A stretch of DNA of 64,000 nucleotides from Bacteroidales bacterium. GTDB taxonomy: Bacteria > Bacteroidota > Bacteroidia > Bacteroidales > UBA3663. This document shows positions 8,181 through 17,433 of the stretch, one piece after another. A program made the position numbers and the translations under genes. How positions within the stretch are numbered: position 1 is the stretch's first letter; the number at the start of each line of letters is the position of its first letter. Where the stretch lies: NCBI GenBank assembly GCA_017561935.1, contig JAFZBE010000047.1, positions 83,680 through 147,679 on the forward strand, in the 5' to 3' direction. Below the pieces are notes generated by a model. It did no database searches. It was not told the DNA's origin and was given only the letters and a program-made list of their open reading frames with translations.

Positions 8181-8987
8181 ATGTTGAAAAGACTTGTAAT
8201 AAATGTTTGCCTCTGCCTATGTGCAGTAGTTAGTGCCATTCAATTCGTCGCTTGCAATGACAGGGATGATTATGACATCTATCTCCTTGTCGGTCAGTCG
8301 AATTGTGCAGGACGAGGTTATTTTCTTCCCGAGGATACGTTGAACGTTCTCGAGGGTGTTTGGCTGCTGAATGATGAACTTGTACCAGAGCCAGCTGTAG
8401 CTCCTCTCAATCGATACAGCAACATCCGCAAGGACATTAGCATGCAGATGATTGGCCCAGGTGTGGGTTTCGGTCCTGCCATCTATCAGAAGACAGGGCG
8501 TAAGGTTTTGCTGGTGCAGAATGCGCGTGGAGGCAGTGCCCTCAAGTCATGGCAGGTGGGAGGAGATGGTGTGGTGTCGTATCTCGATTCGGCACTGGTA
8601 AGGGCTGTCCCTGCATTGAAGTATGGTAAGTTGAAAGGCATTGTTTGGCACCAGGGGGAGACGGATATCACGAATGGAACGGCAGGGGATATCTATGTGG
8701 ATCGATTCTCGAAGATGATTGCTGCACTCAGAAATGGTCTGGGCGTGGGTGACGAAGTGCCTGTCGTCGTGGGCGAAGTGGGACAATGGGCGTGGGAGGA
8801 TTCAGCCAAAATTGAGGCATTCAATCACGGCACCCTCGATCGCCTTACCCGCGAAGTCCCAAATTGCCGAAAAGTCACGAGCGACGGATTGGGTTATCGT
8901 ATGCCCGACAATCCTGGCGATCCTCACTTCAGCCGTGATGCTGCCATCGAACTCGGCAAACGCTATGCTGAGGCAATGTTACAATAA
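8181..8987 (+). CDS. Carbohydrate acetylesterase lipoprotein (SASA/CE6-like SGNH family)
   Basis: A 268-residue lipoprotein with a hydrophobic leader ending in a lipobox whose cysteine is C25 (FVAC). The domain is SASA/CE6-like: the nucleophile motif GQSN gives S40, the oxyanion/binding block is WHQGETD (H157-E160), and the last block is DPHF (D247, H249), which supplies the catalytic Asp/His. Such enzymes remove O-acetyl groups from xylan or sialic acids. The GH115 neighbour favours acetylated glucuronoxylan; that substrate is inferred. The stop codon is followed by an 86-bp gap. Confidence 0.85.
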   Translation: MLKRLVINVCLCLCAVVSAIQFVACNDRDDYDIYLLVGQSNCAGRGYFLPEDTLNVLEGVWLLNDELVPEPAVAPLNRYSNIRKDISMQMIGPGVGFGPAIYQKTGRKVLLVQNARGGSALKSWQVGGDGVVSYLDSALVRAVPALKYGKLKGIVWHQGETDITNGTAGDIYVDRFSKMIAALRNGLGVGDEVPVVVGEVGQWAWEDSAKIEAFNHGTLDRLTREVPNCRKVTSDGLGYRMPDNPGDPHFSRDAAIELGKRYAEAMLQ

Positions 8988-9073
8988 GAACCCACATAAT
9001 TAATTAGATGTAATAATGCCTTTGATATATGGAGTTTTGGCCATAATAGACTACATCTGTATAAAAATAATAA

Positions 9074-11410
9074 ATGAGAAAGATTGCATTATTCCTATTC
9101 CTGTCGCTGGTACTTCTCGGCATCGAGTTGTGCTATGGCACCCCAGCCAGAAAGGACTTCGTAACAAGACGAGGAGAGCCCATCTACATACAATGTGACA
9201 CGGCCGGTTCCGAAGCTGTGATGAAAACTGCCTTGGAGATGCTGGCACACGATTGTGCCGCTGTGCTCGATGCCGAACTGCGCATCCGTCCCACCCTGGA
9301 TAGCATCGCTAAGCAAGGATCTTTCATCGTGATAGCTTCCCAAGCACTTGAAGGTTGGGAACATTTCAGCCTGCAAGCTAGGGCAGGGAAACTCTTTCTC
9401 GGGGCATCGGACGCACATGGCATGGCCTACGGCCTGCTGGAGTTGTCGCGGATGATGGGCGTTTCTCCCTGGGAATGGTGGGCAGATGCCACCCCCAGGA
9501 AACGGGATGAGCTTCGCATCGCCGAAGGCACGACAATTTATGAAGCGCCCGATGTGCCATTCCGTGGCATCTTCATCAACGACGAGGATTGGGGACTGAT
9601 GCCGTGGAGCACGCATACCTATGAGCCAACAGATGAGCCTGGACGGATTGGTCCGAAGACCTATGCCCGTGTCTTCGAACTGCTGCTTAGACTGCGCGCC
9701 AACACCATCTGGCCTGCCATGCACGAAGTTACGGTGCCTTTCTTCCTCGTGCCCGGCAATCGTGAGACGGCAGCACGTTACGGCATCTATATGGGCGGCA
9801 GTCATTGCGAGCCGATGGCCTGCAGTGCAGCAGGAGAGTGGAGGCGAAGAGGCATTGGAGACTATGACTATGTGCACAATGCGAATGAAGTTTATCGCTT
9901 CTGGGAGGACCGTGTGCGGGAGGTGAAGGACCAGGAGATATTATACACCATTGGTATGCGCGGTGTGCATGACGGCGCCATGCAGGGGGCAAAGACAGTC
10001 GAGGAGCAGAAGGAAGTCCTGACCAGGGTTTTCGAGGACCAGCGAAAACTGCTGGCACAGTATGTCAATAAGGACGTGAGCCAGGTTCCTCAGGTGTTTA
10101 TCCCGTACAAGGAGGTGCTCGATGTCTATAATGCGGGACTGGTGGTGCCTGACGACGTTTGCCTGATGTGGTGTGACGACAATTATGGATATATCCGTCA
10201 TTTCCCGACCGAGGCAGAGGCTGCACGAGCAGGAGGCAACGGTATCTATTACCACGTTTCTTATTGGGGACGTCCGCACGACTATCTTTGGCTTGGAACC
10301 TTCAGCCCAGGTCTGCTTTATCAGCAGATGAGGCTGGCCTACGACAAAGGCATCCGAAAGATATGGATTCTCAATGTGGGCGACATCAAGCCGGCAGAAT
10401 ATCAGACAGAGCTCTTCATGGACATGGCCTGGAACATCGATAAGGTAAACAAGATGGGCGTAAAGGCCCACGAAAGGCAGTTCTATGCCCGTGAGTTCGG
10501 TGAAGTCTTGGCTCATGAGATACAGCTCGTGATGGAGGAGTCGTATCGGTTGGCGTTTGTCCGCAAACCGGAATTCATGGGAAATACGCGGACGGAGGAG
10601 GCTGATAGGCAGTATTGGAGCACAGTATGCGACCTGCCTTGGAGCAAGAACTACATTGATCTGCGACTGGCCGATTATCGGGCGCTCTCAGACAGGGCTG
10701 AAGAAATCGAACAAAGGATTCCTGCCGACCGAAAAGATGCCTTCTTCCAGCTGGTGAAGTATCCCGTTCAGGCGGCCGACCAGATGAACCGGAAGATTCT
10801 GTATGGACAGTATGCGCGTCATGGCATGATGTCGTGGGAACAGAGCGATGCTGCCTACGACAGTATATCGCGCCTTACGCGCGTGTATAACACGGGTATA
10901 TATAATGAGGGGAAGTGGAACAAGATGATGGACTTCAAGCCACGTTCACTGAGCGTCTTCGACCAAGTATCGCATTCGACGACAGATGCGCCTTTGGCTG
11001 AGGACATGGTTTGTCGGAAGAAATGGAACGGAACTGATGGCAAGGGTATTTTTATCGCATGCGAAGGACTAGGATATGAAGGACGTGCTATCCAACTGCG
11101 TCCTAATGAGACGGTGAGCTTTGTGTTTATTAGTGATGAGGAGCTGGATTCGGTGACTGTTGAACTACACTTGTTGCCAACTCATCCGGTGGATGGAGAA
11201 CATTTGTCGTTGGAAGTGGCGATAGACAAACAGAAAGCGGTTACTGTGGACTACCTCACAAAGGGGCGCAGCGAGGAGTGGAAGGAGAATGTCTTGAACA
11301 ACCAGGCCGTAAAGACGCTTACTTATGCCATCAAACGTGGGAAAAAGCATACTTTGAAGTTCAAAACTCCTTACGAAGGCATCGTGGTGGATCAGATTTT
11401 CATACGATAA
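9074..11410 (+). CDS. GH115 xylan alpha-1,2-glucuronidase (exported)
   Basis: A 778-residue protein with signal peptide MRKIALFLFLSLVLLGIELCYG. The body matches GH115: GMAYGLLELSRMMGVSPWEWWAD, FRGIFINDEDWGLMPWS, RLRANTIWPAMHE, MWCDDNYGYIR, and YYHVSYWGRPHDYLWLGTFSPGLLYQQM. GH115 enzymes remove 4-O-methyl-glucuronic acid side chains from xylan. It is somewhat shorter than many family members: a truncated C-terminal accessory region follows the core at about residue 620. With the upstream esterase it fits side-chain removal from glucuronoxylan. No SusC/SusD pair is in this window, so it is not a classical complete PUL here. Confidence 0.92.
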   Translation: MRKIALFLFLSLVLLGIELCYGTPARKDFVTRRGEPIYIQCDTAGSEAVMKTALEMLAHDCAAVLDAELRIRPTLDSIAKQGSFIVIASQALEGWEHFSLQARAGKLFLGASDAHGMAYGLLELSRMMGVSPWEWWADATPRKRDELRIAEGTTIYEAPDVPFRGIFINDEDWGLMPWSTHTYEPTDEPGRIGPKTYARVFELLLRLRANTIWPAMHEVTVPFFLVPGNRETAARYGIYMGGSHCEPMACSAAGEWRRRGIGDYDYVHNANEVYRFWEDRVREVKDQEILYTIGMRGVHDGAMQGAKTVEEQKEVLTRVFEDQRKLLAQYVNKDVSQVPQVFIPYKEVLDVYNAGLVVPDDVCLMWCDDNYGYIRHFPTEAEAARAGGNGIYYHVSYWGRPHDYLWLGTFSPGLLYQQMRLAYDKGIRKIWILNVGDIKPAEYQTELFMDMAWNIDKVNKMGVKAHERQFYAREFGEVLAHEIQLVMEESYRLAFVRKPEFMGNTRTEEADRQYWSTVCDLPWSKNYIDLRLADYRALSDRAEEIEQRIPADRKDAFFQLVKYPVQAADQMNRKILYGQYARHGMMSWEQSDAAYDSISRLTRVYNTGIYNEGKWNKMMDFKPRSLSVFDQVSHSTTDAPLAEDMVCRKKWNGTDGKGIFIACEGLGYEGRAIQLRPNETVSFVFISDEELDSVTVELHLLPTHPVDGEHLSLEVAIDKQKAVTVDYLTKGRSEEWKENVLNNQAVKTLTYAIKRGKKHTLKFKTPYEGIVVDQIFIR

Positions 11411-11715
11411 TTGCTTACACATTATTTAAAATAGAGTGCACTTCACTTTCATTTTTCAGGGAAGAGTGCTCTTCTTGTGTCTATTTTCCAATTTCGAACG
11501 TTTATTTTGTCAATCGAAACTATCATTTTTGCCCAAAACGGGGGCGCTTGAGCAACCGATTGCACGATTTTGGTTGTTTTTTGATTGAGTGAACGAAAAA
11601 CCCCCTACCTTTGCAGCGTCAAAAGACAAAAGAAACTACAAAAAAGAAACAAAACTACTTTTATCGCGTTAATTAATTGCTTTTTATTTTAACAATTAAA
11701 AAAATTATTAAAGGT
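11411..11715. other. Intergenic leader region with promoter
   Basis: 305 bp without a protein gene. It contains a compact palindrome, GAAGAG-TG-CTCTTC (11461-11474), just after the GH115 gene. A second inverted repeat, TTTCGA/TCGAAA, lies about 11492-11519. The promoter at 11580-11613 follows, and then an A/T-rich leader up to the small membrane ORF at 11716. Confidence 0.5.
11580..11613 (+). promoter_or_regulatory. Promoter of the microprotein / small exported protein transcript
   Basis: TACCTTTG at 11606-11613 matches the -7 box. TTTG at 11580-11583 is 22 nt upstream, slightly longer than usual. The leader before the 27-residue ORF is about 100 nt. Confidence 0.65.
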
Positions 11716-11799
11716 ATGAAAAATCTTTTTATTTCAATGGGTGCCACAATGGCAGTGTATCTGCTGCTGACTTGGCTGTTTTTATCAATTGTGTTCTAA
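11716..11799 (+). CDS. 27-aa single-span membrane microprotein
   Basis: ATG at 11716 and TAA at 11797-11799 encode 27 residues. The sequence is MKNLF followed by an uninterrupted hydrophobic helix (MAVYLLLTWLFLSIVF), i.e. one transmembrane span with a short positive N-terminus. AAAGGT lies just before the ATG. It sits between a good promoter and the 132-residue exported protein, 64 bp before it. The ORF is too short to be certain. The alternative is a non-coding leader. Confidence 0.45.
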   Translation: MKNLFISMGATMAVYLLLTWLFLSIVF

Positions 11800-11863
11800 T
11801 TGAGTCACTTTATTTACTATTTACTATTATTGTTTAACTTATTTAAGGTATTAGAAATTAATT

Positions 11864-12262
11864 ATGAAAAAGATGATTATCGCAGTTGCAGCCATCATGA
11901 TGGCCGCTGCAAACATAATTGCTCAGGAGAAGGTTGAAACTGTAAACAACGTAACTCCTATCAGCTACGATTTCAATATAAATATGCGTTCTTTGTCACG
12001 TTATCTGGACCTCACTCAGGAGCAGATAGAGGTGATGGAGTATGCTTCGGAGAACTTTGGTTATTCGATCAAGCGTTTGGAGCGCACAAAGGAGGAGAAG
12101 CGAGGCGCTCGTATGCAGAAAGCGCTTAACATCAACCTCGCATACGCCCACAAGTTCCTTGATGACAAGCAGTATCGCAAGTACCTTGCTCTGATGAACA
12201 ACTCGCTGAAGAACAAGGGCCTGGATACCCTGCTCAAGGAGGAATCGCTTGCCAGCAAGTAA
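11864..12262 (+). CDS. Small exported protein, weakly Spy/CpxP-like
   Basis: 132 residues with signal peptide MKKMIIAVAAIMMAAANIIAQ. The mature part is highly charged and predicted helical. It carries DLTQEQIEVM (about residues 49-58) and later LDDKQYRKYLALMNNSLKNKGL. The 'L-T-x-x-Q' element followed by basic helices is reminiscent of periplasmic Spy/CpxP proteins; this is a weak resemblance only. It is probably cotranscribed with the 27-residue membrane ORF and ended by the hairpin at 12309-12344. Confidence 0.7.
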   Translation: MKKMIIAVAAIMMAAANIIAQEKVETVNNVTPISYDFNINMRSLSRYLDLTQEQIEVMEYASENFGYSIKRLERTKEEKRGARMQKALNINLAYAHKFLDDKQYRKYLALMNNSLKNKGLDTLLKEESLASK

Positions 12263-12308
12263 GCAATCAAGTGTCTCTTAATTAGTAAACACAAATTTAT
12301 ATTGAAGA

Positions 12309-12344
12309 AGCGCCCCAGTGTTCCGTTAGGAATGCCGGGGCGCT
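12309..12344. terminator. Bidirectional hairpin between convergent genes
   Basis: AGCGCCCC (12309-12316) pairs with GGGGCGCT (12337-12344), and a nested TTCC-GTTA-GGAA tip lies in between. It lies between the plus-strand exported protein and the convergent minus-strand gene. T-runs are weak on both sides, so termination is inferred from position and stem strength. Confidence 0.65.
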
Positions 12345-12389
12345 GTTCGTTAGCACTTGCTTTCGGGTTTAGGTGGTAGATCGATGTGA

Positions 12390-13166
12390 TCAATGGACAT
12401 CGATGCCATCGAAATAGATTTCGGTGATGGCTGTGTCGTCGTACTTCGTCCCGGGATAGACATCGAGGATAGTGAATCGGATACGGATGGGCTCAGAGCC
12501 TGGCTCGGTGCCTTCCTTACGGTTCCAGCCGATTTCTCCCACGTCGAAATACTGATCGGCATAGACGTCGTCGAGATGCAACGTGGTGAACTTCTGATCG
12601 TTGATGGTGACCTCCAATTTCTTGACACGGCCGTTCTGCTCCCATGCCTGACGGGTGCGGTAATATCCGTTGCAGACAATTATCGTGGTGATGCGCGGAT
12701 TGTTGGCGGGAACCTGATATTCGATCCACTCTCCAATGCCATTGCCGGCTTTGCCCTCTACCCATGCGGTCTCGTAGCTGAGGTCGGCGGCATTGTTGGC
12801 ATCGTAGCTGAACTGGCCTTGGGATCGAAGGGTGGTCGAAGCAAAGACGGTGTCGTACTGGCAGCCACAATAGAAGCTGCAGCCACCGCCGAGGATGTCG
12901 TAGATGTCGGCAAGGGTGTCGTCGTATTCGACAGCTTCGAGCTGCTCTTGCGTGATTTCGCCAGCCTCATATTTCGCGCACATCTTCTCGTAATTCGCCG
13001 CACGGTCGTTGAATTCCTGAATAGCCTTGGGTGAGAAGTCGTGGAATTCGCCTTTGGTGGGATAGAGGTCCTTATCGACAGGCGTGGTGATGGTACTGAT
13101 GTCTTGGGCCTTGAGTAAGGCGACATTCGTCATCATGAGGAGTGCAGAAAGGAAAACCTTCTTCAT
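12390..13166 (-). CDS. Exported protein with NADase-type glycan-binding / discoidin-like domain
   Basis: 258 residues with signal peptide MKKVFLSALLMMTNVALLKAQ. After a helical segment (about 45-90) comes a GGGCSFYCGCQYD cysteine motif. A beta-sandwich domain follows (SYDANNAADLSYETAWVEG, GEWIEYQVPANNPRITTIIVCNGYYRTRQAWEQNGRVKKLEVTIND). The pattern 'N-A-D...TAWVEG...GIGEWIEY...NGY' is that of NADase-type glycan-binding domains related to discoidin. No enzymatic domain is attached. A glycan-binding role in the periplasm or at the surface is inferred. Confidence 0.7.
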   Translation of the reverse strand: MKKVFLSALLMMTNVALLKAQDISTITTPVDKDLYPTKGEFHDFSPKAIQEFNDRAANYEKMCAKYEAGEITQEQLEAVEYDDTLADIYDILGGGCSFYCGCQYDTVFASTTLRSQGQFSYDANNAADLSYETAWVEGKAGNGIGEWIEYQVPANNPRITTIIVCNGYYRTRQAWEQNGRVKKLEVTINDQKFTTLHLDDVYADQYFDVGEIGWNRKEGTEPGSEPIRIRFTILDVYPGTKYDDTAITEIYFDGIDVH

Positions 13167-13573
13167 GGGAACAATGTTTTAAGTTTCGTTGATGGTGATG
13201 AAGCGTAAGCCGCTTCTAATTTCGAGGGCAAAGATAGGGTATTTTTTGCATGTTTGCAACTTTTATGACAAAAATCTGTAAAAATCCGAACTCATGCTTG
13301 TCATTTTTGTGTATTGTGCTATCGGCGAGACCCCTTTTTTGACCAGAAGACGAAGAAAAATCCTCATGTCAAGACGTGGAAAAACTGCTGGGGAAATGGG
13401 GCGAAAAAGCCGTGCTTTTAAACTCAATTTGAACGAGTTAGCGTGTCCTGAATTTGGGCATTTTGGCGATTTCACCCTCAAAAATTGCCATGTGGATATG
13501 CCGAATATGCCGAAAAGTGAAAAAGTTTTAAAGAAATTGATGCGCAATCCATTGTTATTTAAATAATATTTTA
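13167..13573. other. Intergenic region between divergent genes
   Basis: About 400 bp with no gene I accept. The 90-codon plus-strand frame at 13294-13566 has atypical composition and ends against the rpsL promoter. Apart from the minus-strand promoter at 13229-13236, I see no clear element. Confidence 0.5.
13229..13236 (-). promoter_or_regulatory. -7 box of the glycan-binding-type gene
   Basis: TATCTTTG on the minus strand (13236-13229), about 62 nt upstream of the ATG at 13166. A GTTG near 13260-13257 is at the -33 spacing. Confidence 0.65.
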
Positions 13574-13581
13574 TACCTTTG
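13552..13581 (+). promoter_or_regulatory. Promoter of the rpsL ribosomal operon
   Basis: TACCTTTG at 13574-13581 matches the -7 box; TTG at 13552-13554 is at the -33 spacing. The following leader of about 100 nt contains a small hairpin, GGGCT (13603-13607) with AGCCC (13613-13617), loop ATGAG. This is probably the main promoter for the long ribosomal block. Confidence 0.75.
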
Positions 13582-13679
13582 CACCCGCTAAATCGCACGC
13601 GAGGGCTATGAGAGCCCGAGGTGAACGGATTTTGCATGAGAGTTAAACAAACAAATTATCGTCTAAAAGTAAAAACAAA

Positions 13680-14075
13680 ATGCCTACTATTCAACAGTTA
13701 GTAAGAAAAGGTCGCGTAGTTCTGGAAGACAAGAGCAAGTCACCGGCCCTGGCATCATGCCCACAGCGTCGTGGCGTTTGTACTCGTGTTTACACCACTA
13801 CTCCTAAGAAACCTAATTCTGCTATGCGTAAGGTGGCACGTGTGCGTTTGACTAACGGCAAGGAAGTAAATGCCTACATCCCAGGCGAGGGTCACAACCT
13901 TCAGGAGCACTCCATCGTCATGGTACGTGGCGGTCGTGTGAAGGACCTTCCAGGTGTACGTTATCACATTGTGCGCGGCACGTTGGATACTGCTGGCGTA
14001 AATGGTCGCACACAGCGTCGTTCGAAGTACGGTGCCAAGCGTCCTAAGGCTGGTGCAGCTCCAAAGAAGAAGTAA
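13680..14075 (+). CDS. rpsL: 30S ribosomal protein S12
   Basis: 131 residues, full length. It has the invariant [21 protein letters not shown] region of the decoding-centre loop and [12 protein letters not shown]. The lysines at 43-44 are the wild-type residues, so no classical streptomycin-resistance substitution is seen there. First gene of the str segment. A 166-nt spacer to rpsG can form competing hairpins. Confidence 0.98.
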   Translation: MPTIQQLVRKGRVVLEDKSKSPALASCPQRRGVCTRVYTTTPKKPNSAMRKVARVRLTNGKEVNAYIPGEGHNLQEHSIVMVRGGRVKDLPGVRYHIVRGTLDTAGVNGRTQRRSKYGAKRPKAGAAPKKK

Positions 14076-14101
14076 TCTGCGCAGAGAGAAAACAAGTTTC
14101 A

Positions 14102-14138
14102 AACCTTTTACACAAGTTGGTAAAGGCTCTTAAAGGTT
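14102..14138 (+). promoter_or_regulatory. Mutually exclusive stems in the rpsL-rpsG spacer
   Basis: CCTTTTAC (14104-14111) can pair with GTAAAGG (14120-14126). The overlapping AACCTTT (14102-14108) can instead pair with AAAGGTT (14132-14138). The two structures cannot coexist. In E. coli the S12-S7 intercistronic region is the S7 autoregulatory site, so a similar role is plausible here but inferred. Confidence 0.4.
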
Positions 14139-14241
14139 GAGTAATCCCGCCCGCATAAACCCAGTGATGGACCAAGCGTGATAGGCAAGGATGAAGATTC
14201 CCAGCAAGAGAAACAACCAAACATTAAACAATCAAAACAAA

Positions 14242-14721
14242 ATGAGAAAAGCAAAGCCGAAGAAGAGAGTTGTCCTTCCGGATCCTGTCTTCAGCGAAGT
14301 TAAGGTAACCAAGTTCGTCAACCATCTGATGTATGATGGCAAGAAGAGCATTGCGTTCACTATTTTCTACACCGCAATGGAAATCGTCGGCAAGAAGATG
14401 GCCGAGAAGGAGGGCATCAGCGCCCTTGAGGTGTGGAAGAAGGCTCTCGACAACATCACCCCACTCGTCGAGGTTAAGTCAACACGTATCGGTGGTGCCA
14501 CCTATCAGGTTCCTACTGAGATCCGTCCCGACCGTAAGGAGTCGATCTCGATGAAGAACATGATCATCTACAGTCGCAAGCGTGGTGGCAAGACCATGGC
14601 TGATAAGCTCGCCGCCGAGATCATGGATGCTTACAACGAGCAGGGTGGCGCATTCAAGCGCAAGGAGGATATGCACAAGATGGCTGAGGCCAACCGTGCA
14701 TTCGCCCACTTCAAGTTCTAA
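14242..14721 (+). CDS. rpsG: 30S ribosomal protein S7
   Basis: Start chosen at ATG 14242 ([15 protein letters not shown]), which matches the usual S7 N-terminus. An upstream in-frame ATG at 14191 would add 17 residues from the structured spacer and is rejected. 159 residues, matching the roughly 158-residue Bacteroidota form. S7 nucleates assembly of the 30S head and binds 16S rRNA. It contains [16 protein letters not shown] and [15 protein letters not shown]. fusA follows after 38 bp. Confidence 0.97.
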   Translation: MRKAKPKKRVVLPDPVFSEVKVTKFVNHLMYDGKKSIAFTIFYTAMEIVGKKMAEKEGISALEVWKKALDNITPLVEVKSTRIGGATYQVPTEIRPDRKESISMKNMIIYSRKRGGKTMADKLAAEIMDAYNEQGGAFKRKEDMHKMAEANRAFAHFKF

Positions 14722-14759
14722 ACAGAGCCTTCATACATATTTTATTTTTATTATATAAT

Positions 14760-16889
14760 ATGGCAAATCCAAAAGACGCTGCATTGAAGTACACGCGTAA
14801 CTTCGGCATCATGGCCCACATCGATGCCGGCAAGACCACTACTTCAGAGCGCATTCTTTTCTACACCGGCAAGACTCACAAGATAGGTGAGACGCACGAC
14901 GGTTCTGCCACCATGGACTGGATGGCCCAGGAGCAGGAGCGCGGCATCACAATCACCTCGGCTGCCACTACTGCCTACTGGAACTTTCAAGGAGAAAAAT
15001 ATAAGTTCAACCTGATTGACACTCCAGGCCACGTTGATTTCACCGTTGAAGTGGAGCGTTCGCTCCGCATCCTCGATGGAGCTGTGGCAACTTACTGCGC
15101 TGTAGGTGGCGTTGAGCCTCAGTCGGAGACCGTTTGGCGTCAGGCCGAGAAGTACAATGTGCCTCGTATCGCCTACGTCAACAAGATGGACCGTTCGGGT
15201 GCTAACTTCCTGGACGTTGTCGATCAGATGCACGAGATGCTTGGTGCCAATGCTTTGGCAGTCCAGCTCCCCATCGGTTCGGAAGAGACCTTCAAGGGCA
15301 TCATTGACCTTGTTGAAATGAAGGCCATCTACTGGCACGATGAGACGATGGGTGCCGAGTATGAGGTTGACGAGATCCCAGCCGACCTCGTTGCCGAGGC
15401 TCAGGAATACCGCGACAAGATCGTGGAGCAGGTAGCCAACTATGACGACGCCCTCATGGAGAAGTACTTCGAGGATCCCGCTTCGATTACCAAGGAGGAG
15501 ATCTATGCAGCACTTCGCAAGATGACCATTGCTCAGGAAGTGTTCCCAGTACTCTGCGGTTCGTCGTTCAAGAACAAGGGTGTTCAGCCACTCCTTGATG
15601 CCGTGGTTCGTTATCTGCCTTCGCCAGTCGATACTCCAGCTATCGTAGGACATGATGCGAAGGATCCCGAGAAGGAGATCGAGCGTCATCCCAGCTATGA
15701 CGAGCCGATGTCGGCCCTCGCATTCAAGATCGCTACCGACCCATACGTAGGCCGTCTGTGCTATTTCCGCGTATATTCGGGCACCATTGAGGCTGGCTCG
15801 TACGTTTACAATCCGCGTTCGAACAAGCGTGAGCGTATCAGCCGTCTGTTCCAGATGCACTCCAACCACCAGAATCCCATGGAGGAGATCGGTTGCGGCG
15901 ACATCGGAGCAGGTGTAGGCTTCAAGGACATCCGTACGGGTGATACCCTTTGCGACGAGAACAATCCTGTAGTGCTTGAGTCGATGGAGTTCCCCGATCC
16001 AGTGATCGGCATCGCTGTTGAGCCCAAGTCGCAGAAGGATCTTGACAAGCTCGGCATTGGCCTCGCCAAGCTGGCTGAGGAGGATCCGACCTTCACCGTC
16101 AAGACCAACGAGGATACGGGACAGACCGTCATCTCGGGCATGGGTGAGCTTCACCTCGACATCATCATCGATCGTCTGAAGCGCGAGTTCAAGGTTGAAT
16201 GCAACCAGGGTCGTCCACAGGTATCGTACAAAGAGTCGATCAAGGGCATCGTTACCCGTCATCGCGAGGTTTACAAGAAGCAGTCGGGTGGCCGTGGCAA
16301 GTTCGCAGACATCATCGTTACCGTTGGCCCAGCCGACGAGGGCGTTACCGGACTTCAATTCGAGAGCATCGTCAAGGGTGGTAATGTGCCTGCCGAGTTT
16401 ATCCCATCGGTACAGAAGGGCTTCACAGCAGCCATGAAGTCGGGCGTTTTGGCCGGTTTCCCCGTTGACTCGCTGAAAGTCACCCTTGAGGACGGTAGTT
16501 TCCATCCCGTCGATTCCGATCAGCTCTCGTTCGAACTTGCTGCTAATTTCGCCTTCAAGGCATGCTGCGAGAAGGCTCAGCCCATCCTCCTCGAACCTAT
16601 CATGAAGGTGGAGGTAGTTACTCCTGAGGAGTCAATGGGTGACGTCATCTCTGACCTCAACAAGCGTCGTGGTCAGGTGGAGGGCATGGACAGCACCCGT
16701 TCAGGTGCACGTGTCGTTAAGGCCTTCGTCCCACTCGCTGAGATGTTCGGATATGTAACAGACCTTCGTACCATCACTTCCGGTCGTGCAAGCTCCACGA
16801 TGGAGTTCCACCACTATGCCGAGGTAGATAAGGGCAATGCCCGCAAGGTACTCGAGGAGTGCGGCGGACGCGCTGACCTCATCAAGTAA
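14760..16889 (+). CDS. fusA: Translation elongation factor G
   Basis: 709 residues, full length. The GTPase domain has [12 protein letters not shown] (G1, residues 19-30), the [11 protein letters not shown] switch, DTPGHVDFT (G3) and VNKMDRSGA (G4). Domains II-V follow, with [16 protein letters not shown] and the [13 protein letters not shown] loop. It catalyses ribosomal translocation. It sits between rpsG and rpsJ, as in the classical str operon, but tuf is absent from this position. Long antisense frames opposite it are codon-mirror artefacts. Confidence 0.98.
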   Translation: MANPKDAALKYTRNFGIMAHIDAGKTTTSERILFYTGKTHKIGETHDGSATMDWMAQEQERGITITSAATTAYWNFQGEKYKFNLIDTPGHVDFTVEVERSLRILDGAVATYCAVGGVEPQSETVWRQAEKYNVPRIAYVNKMDRSGANFLDVVDQMHEMLGANALAVQLPIGSEETFKGIIDLVEMKAIYWHDETMGAEYEVDEIPADLVAEAQEYRDKIVEQVANYDDALMEKYFEDPASITKEEIYAALRKMTIAQEVFPVLCGSSFKNKGVQPLLDAVVRYLPSPVDTPAIVGHDAKDPEKEIERHPSYDEPMSALAFKIATDPYVGRLCYFRVYSGTIEAGSYVYNPRSNKRERISRLFQMHSNHQNPMEEIGCGDIGAGVGFKDIRTGDTLCDENNPVVLESMEFPDPVIGIAVEPKSQKDLDKLGIGLAKLAEEDPTFTVKTNEDTGQTVISGMGELHLDIIIDRLKREFKVECNQGRPQVSYKESIKGIVTRHREVYKKQSGGRGKFADIIVTVGPADEGVTGLQFESIVKGGNVPAEFIPSVQKGFTAAMKSGVLAGFPVDSLKVTLEDGSFHPVDSDQLSFELAANFAFKACCEKAQPILLEPIMKVEVVTPEESMGDVISDLNKRRGQVEGMDSTRSGARVVKAFVPLAEMFGYVTDLRTITSGRASSTMEFHHYAEVDKGNARKVLEECGGRADLIK

Positions 16890-16940
16890 TCAAGGTCGTA
16901 AAGATCAATTATTAATTAACGTAAATTCTTAAAACCAAAT

Positions 16941-17246
16941 ATGGATCAGAAAATTCGTATTAAGTTGAAGTCTTTCGACCACATGCTCGTTGACAAGTCA
17001 GCTGAGAAGATCGTAAAGACCGTGAAGTCAACAGGTGCCAAGGTAAACGGCCCTATTCCGTTGCCAACCTTGAAGCGCATCTTTACTGTTAACCGCTCGA
17101 CCTTCGTGAACAAGAAGAGCCGTGAGCAGTTCCAGCTCTGCGCCTACAAGCGTCTCATTGACATCGTGTCGGCTACTCCACGCACCGTGGAGGCTCTGAT
17201 GAAGATCGAGCTGCCTTCAGGTGTTGAGGTTGAGATCAAGGTATAA
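16941..17246 (+). CDS. rpsJ: 30S ribosomal protein S10
   Basis: 101 residues, starting [25 protein letters not shown]. The conserved [28 protein letters not shown] region is complete. It is a 30S head protein that in bacteria also acts as NusE in antitermination. It starts the S10 part of the block, 51 bp after fusA. An unusually long 187-nt spacer separates it from rplC. Confidence 0.98.
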   Translation: MDQKIRIKLKSFDHMLVDKSAEKIVKTVKSTGAKVNGPIPLPTLKRIFTVNRSTFVNKKSREQFQLCAYKRLIDIVSATPRTVEALMKIELPSGVEVEIKV

Positions 17247-17433
17247 TCACTACAACTGTATCGGGTAGGGGGAGGTGACCCCTCCCTCCACCTTCTAAAC
17301 CGGGATAGACCCTGGAAAGGGGAAATTTCGGCCCTAAATTATCGAAATACAAATCATTTTTTATATTATTAACCGCCTGTGGAACGTTTTCGGAACGAAG
17401 GCATTCCCGCCAGGCACAACAAGTAACTGAAAT
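17247..17433 (+). promoter_or_regulatory. Long structured spacer between rpsJ and rplC
   Basis: 187 nt without an ORF. A GC-rich part (17262-17290) has GGGAGG/CCTCCC and AGGTG/CACCT pairings. An A/T-rich stretch and a second GC-rich segment precede rplC. No good -7 box is visible. In many bacteria an L4-responsive leader precedes the S10 operon. Here a structured leader sits inside it, ahead of rplC-rplD (L4). The role is inferred. Confidence 0.35.

Noticed and set aside
13294-13566. 90-codon plus-strand frame before rpsL
   Set aside because: Ends against the rpsL -7 box, has no promoter of its own and no recognisable domain.
14844-16505. Long open frame opposite fusA (553 codons)
   Set aside because: Antisense mirror of strong codon bias in fusA; no start signals, and the composition is not protein-like.
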